Both the position numbers and the translations under genes were made by a program. DNA of 8,504 bases from Deltaproteobacteria bacterium (GTDB lineage Bacteria > Desulfobacterota > Binatia > UBA9968). The stretch lies in the NCBI GenBank assembly GCA_020027655.1, contig JAHKKJ010000118.1:1-8504 (forward strand). The letters are read 5' to 3'. Of this stretch, positions 6,997 through 8,504 are shown piece after piece. The notes beneath the pieces are model-generated. The model had not been told where the DNA came from, searched no databases, and saw nothing but the letters and a program-made list of their open reading frames with translations. Positions within the stretch are counted from its first letter, which is position 1, and each line of letters begins with the position of its first letter.

Positions 6997-7926
6997 TCAG
7001 GGATCGACCAATGGCTCTACCTTCTGCTTAAAAATCCTCAGCTGCTCAACCTCATCCTTTATCGGCCAGATAAAGACTCGCTGAACACCGACGGCTTTGT
7101 AGGTGGCGAGTTTTTCGGCGCAGACCTCCGGCGAACCGACAAGAAGCCGCTCGCGGAGCTGCTCGACCGGCCGATTTAGCAGCGCCGTGAGCGTTTCAGC
7201 CAAAACCCGCTCAGTTTCGGCGTTGTCTTCGGTGATATACATGAACATTGTTACCAGCGTGTTTGGGAAGCTTGCCGGATCCTTGCCGAAAATTTTGAGC
7301 TGGTCCCGTAGCTTCGACAAAGCGGCGGCGAATTGATCCGGCATTGTGTTATACGCCGAGGCCAGCCATCCGTCCCCGAGTCGCGCCACCCGGCGCAACC
7401 CGGCGTCTGAACCCCAGCTGCCAATCCAGATCGGCGGACTTGGTTTCCGGAGCGGTTTGGGTTCGAGATCGATTCCCGCTGTCGAGTAAAAATGTCCGGT
7501 AAAGCCAACGCTGTCGCCGCTCCACAGTGAGCGCACAACCTGGATCGCTTCATCGAACCTCTTCCAGCGTTCGTCGTAATTAATCGAAACGATCTCATAG
7601 TCGCGAGCCGAAGATCCCGGAGCAAAACCGACGAAGAGCCTGCCGTTGGAGAGTATATCGATCGCAGCCAGTGCCTTTGCCATTGGCACGGGCCCGCGCA
7701 CGATCGCAAGGATCACGCTCCCGACCGCCATGCTCCCGCTATCAGAGAGGATCGCGGCGAGAGCGGTGGGCGCATCGAGCCACGGTCGGGAATAAATCAA
7801 GTGATCGTTCGCTAAGACGGCTTTGAAGCCCAGGTCCCGAGCTGTCCGCACGTACGCGGACAAGCGCTGCAATGAAAATTTGCGGGACCCGAAATCGATG
7901 ACGGGAAGATGTGCGCCGTAATCCAA
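6997..7926 (-). CDS. LLM class (luciferase-like) flavin/F420-dependent oxidoreductase
   Basis: This 309-residue TIM-barrel protein belongs to the bacterial luciferase-like monooxygenase superfamily, whose members use FMN or F420. Typical features in order are 'MDYGAHLPVIDFGSRKFSLQ' with the first strand and helix, 'AVLANDHLIYSRPWLDAPTA' (36-55), 'LSNGRLFVGFAPGSSARDY' (92-110), 'PPIWIGSWGSDAGLRRVARL' followed by 'GDGW' (164-187), and the late 'VGSPEVCAEKLATYKAVGVQ' segment. Length is normal. The substrate is not readable. The start is TTG at 7926 (no suitable ATG nearby), justified by AAGGAGG at plus-strand 7935-7941, eight bases upstream. It may be co-transcribed with the ACT gene that follows on the same strand. 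FMN versus F420 cannot be decided from this window. Confidence 0.9.
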   Translation of the reverse strand: MDYGAHLPVIDFGSRKFSLQRLSAYVRTARDLGFKAVLANDHLIYSRPWLDAPTALAAILSDSGSMAVGSVILAIVRGPVPMAKALAAIDILSNGRLFVGFAPGSSARDYEIVSINYDERWKRFDEAIQVVRSLWSGDSVGFTGHFYSTAGIDLEPKPLRKPSPPIWIGSWGSDAGLRRVARLGDGWLASAYNTMPDQFAAALSKLRDQLKIFGKDPASFPNTLVTMFMYITEDNAETERVLAETLTALLNRPVEQLRERLLVGSPEVCAEKLATYKAVGVQRVFIWPIKDEVEQLRIFKQKVEPLVDP

Positions 7927-7934
7927 AAACGTAT

Positions 7935-7941
7935 CCTCCTT
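7935..7941 (-). promoter_or_regulatory. Shine-Dalgarno deciding the TTG start of the LLM oxidoreductase
   Basis: On the minus strand AAGGAGG lies eight bases before the TTG at 7926-7924. This is near-perfect complementarity to the 16S tail at near-ideal spacing, and it fixes a non-ATG start. Confidence 0.8.
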
Positions 7942-7958
7942 ACTAAACCGCTTTTAGT
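7942..7958. promoter_or_regulatory. Candidate operator: 6-5-6 palindrome abutting the SD
   Basis: ACTAAA (7942-7947) and TTTAGT (7953-7958) are perfect inverted 6-mers separated by five bases. They lie immediately upstream of the oxidoreductase ribosome-binding site. The size and placement would suit a dimeric repressor (TetR or MarR type) or a small leader hairpin. No regulator gene is in the window, so this is a guess from symmetry alone. Confidence 0.3.
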
Positions 7959-8074
7959 TAGTCGGGTAGATTTCTTCAGCCGTTTCACGGTGACGAACCA
8001 TAGAATGCCATATCTGCCTGCTTTACAGAAACAGACTTAGCCCGAGTTCAAGAGCGATAGTCAGAACGATAGTT

Positions 8075-8150
8075 GTGTCAGGCCTTTATTATTTGCTATT
8101 TCGTTTCGGTGCCCACTGAGGCGCAAAACAAAATAACCAAAGCCTGACAC
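8075..8150. repeat. 76-base imperfect palindrome with GTGTCAGGC ends
   Basis: GTGTCAGGC (8075-8083) is the exact inverse of GCCTGACAC (8142-8150). The similarity runs inward: the next 11 bases match at 8 positions, giving 17 of 20 per arm, with a central region (about 8095-8130) that pairs weakly. It resembles a small non-autonomous mobile palindrome of the REP/BIME or MITE kind; no transposase lies nearby. The rest of the gap between 7927 and 8231 holds the oxidoreductase leader and nothing else I can name. Confidence 0.6.
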
Positions 8151-8231
8151 GGATGAGCCGGAATAGGTGGGGTTTGTCCGGGAGTAAGAGTTATCGGTCG
8201 CGCCGTTGACTACTGGAATTATTTTCAGTAT

Positions 8232-8462
8232 ATGGATTCTGTGCTTTCCACGCCGACCTCCAGACAAAAAGAGATCTATGCCGTGTTGCTGCGCGTGATC
8301 CGGGAGCCTCACTTCGGGCGGATCGCGACCGTGGTCGAGCTGCCGCCCGAGCTGCGCGAACTCGAAAGCGGCTCGATGGCTCGGGTGATGGTGGTGGAAT
8401 TCGCGGACGACCGCAGTCGCGCGGTGGTTCCGCGCGCCAATGTCGAGCTGATCGAGCGCTGA
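8232..8462 (+). CDS. Small hypothetical protein with a possible KOW-like beta-barrel domain
   Basis: This 76-residue ORF has protein-like content. Its core 'LLRVIREPHFGRIATVVELP' is followed by 'RVMVVEFADDRSRAVVPRAN' and ends 'VELIER'. Alternating hydrophobic strands with a Gly turn and a final 'VPRANVELIE' recall small SH3/KOW-like barrels that I have seen as C-terminal domains of longer uncharacterised proteins in Chloroflexi and related phyla. The ATG at 8232 has no clear Shine-Dalgarno. The frame stays open upstream to a TGA at 8154-8156, just beyond the palindrome ending at 8150, with no alternative start I favour. It may thus be a 3' remnant of a longer gene cut by that element, or a standalone small protein. 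Function unknown. Confidence 0.5.
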   Translation: MDSVLSTPTSRQKEIYAVLLRVIREPHFGRIATVVELPPELRELESGSMARVMVVEFADDRSRAVVPRANVELIER

Positions 8463-8504
8463 CAGTAACGCATTCGCCCTGTGCCGGGGAGCGCCGGTGG
8501 TTTC

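Noticed and set aside
8486..8504. GTG at 8497 with GGGGAG upstream as the start of another gene
   Set aside because: Only two codons lie inside the window, so nothing supports it.

Overview
The window reads like chromosomal DNA from an uncultured, GC-rich environmental bacterium. Three things point that way: short palindromic intergenic repeats of types I recall from soil and groundwater Deltaproteobacteria, Binatota, Rokubacteria and NC10 assemblies; a quinone-linked molybdoenzyme; and a luciferase-like oxidoreductase next to a tandem-ACT protein. The lineage is an inference from remembered families, not a measured placement.

Plus strand, left part. The window opens inside a heme-oxygenase-like diiron protein (1-594, 5' end missing). 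A 321-base spacer follows, filled mostly by a composite of small palindromes (645-818). Next is a two-gene operon for a membrane-anchored molybdopterin oxidoreductase: a fused four-cluster ferredoxin plus NrfD-type membrane subunit (916-2439), then a 941-residue Mo-bisMGD catalytic subunit (2492-5317). Neither protein has a visible Tat or Sec signal, so both redox parts should sit on the cytoplasmic side and exchange electrons with the quinone pool through the eight-helix NrfD domain. The substrate cannot be read from the sequence. Sulfur-compound oxidation or reduction (SoeABC, Psr or Phs type) is the nearest general analogy.

Minus strand, right part. Three genes point left: a luciferase-like flavin/F420 oxidoreductase with a TTG start (7926-6997), a tandem-ACT protein split by a one-base frameshift (6851-6389), and a glutathione S-transferase (6036-5425). 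The GST gene is convergent with the molybdoenzyme operon. The gaps hold hairpins but no gene I can support, and a strong ribosome-binding site with ATG at 5343 leads nowhere convincing.

Right edge, plus strand. A 76-base imperfect palindrome (8075-8150) precedes a small ORF (8232-8462) that looks like a lone, possibly truncated, small beta-rich domain.

The points most worth checking are the Cys-to-Asp change in the fourth iron-sulfur motif of the ferredoxin-NrfD fusion and the frameshift in the ACT gene, where skipping one base restores the family motif exactly. I see no CRISPR array, tRNA, rRNA or transposase gene.
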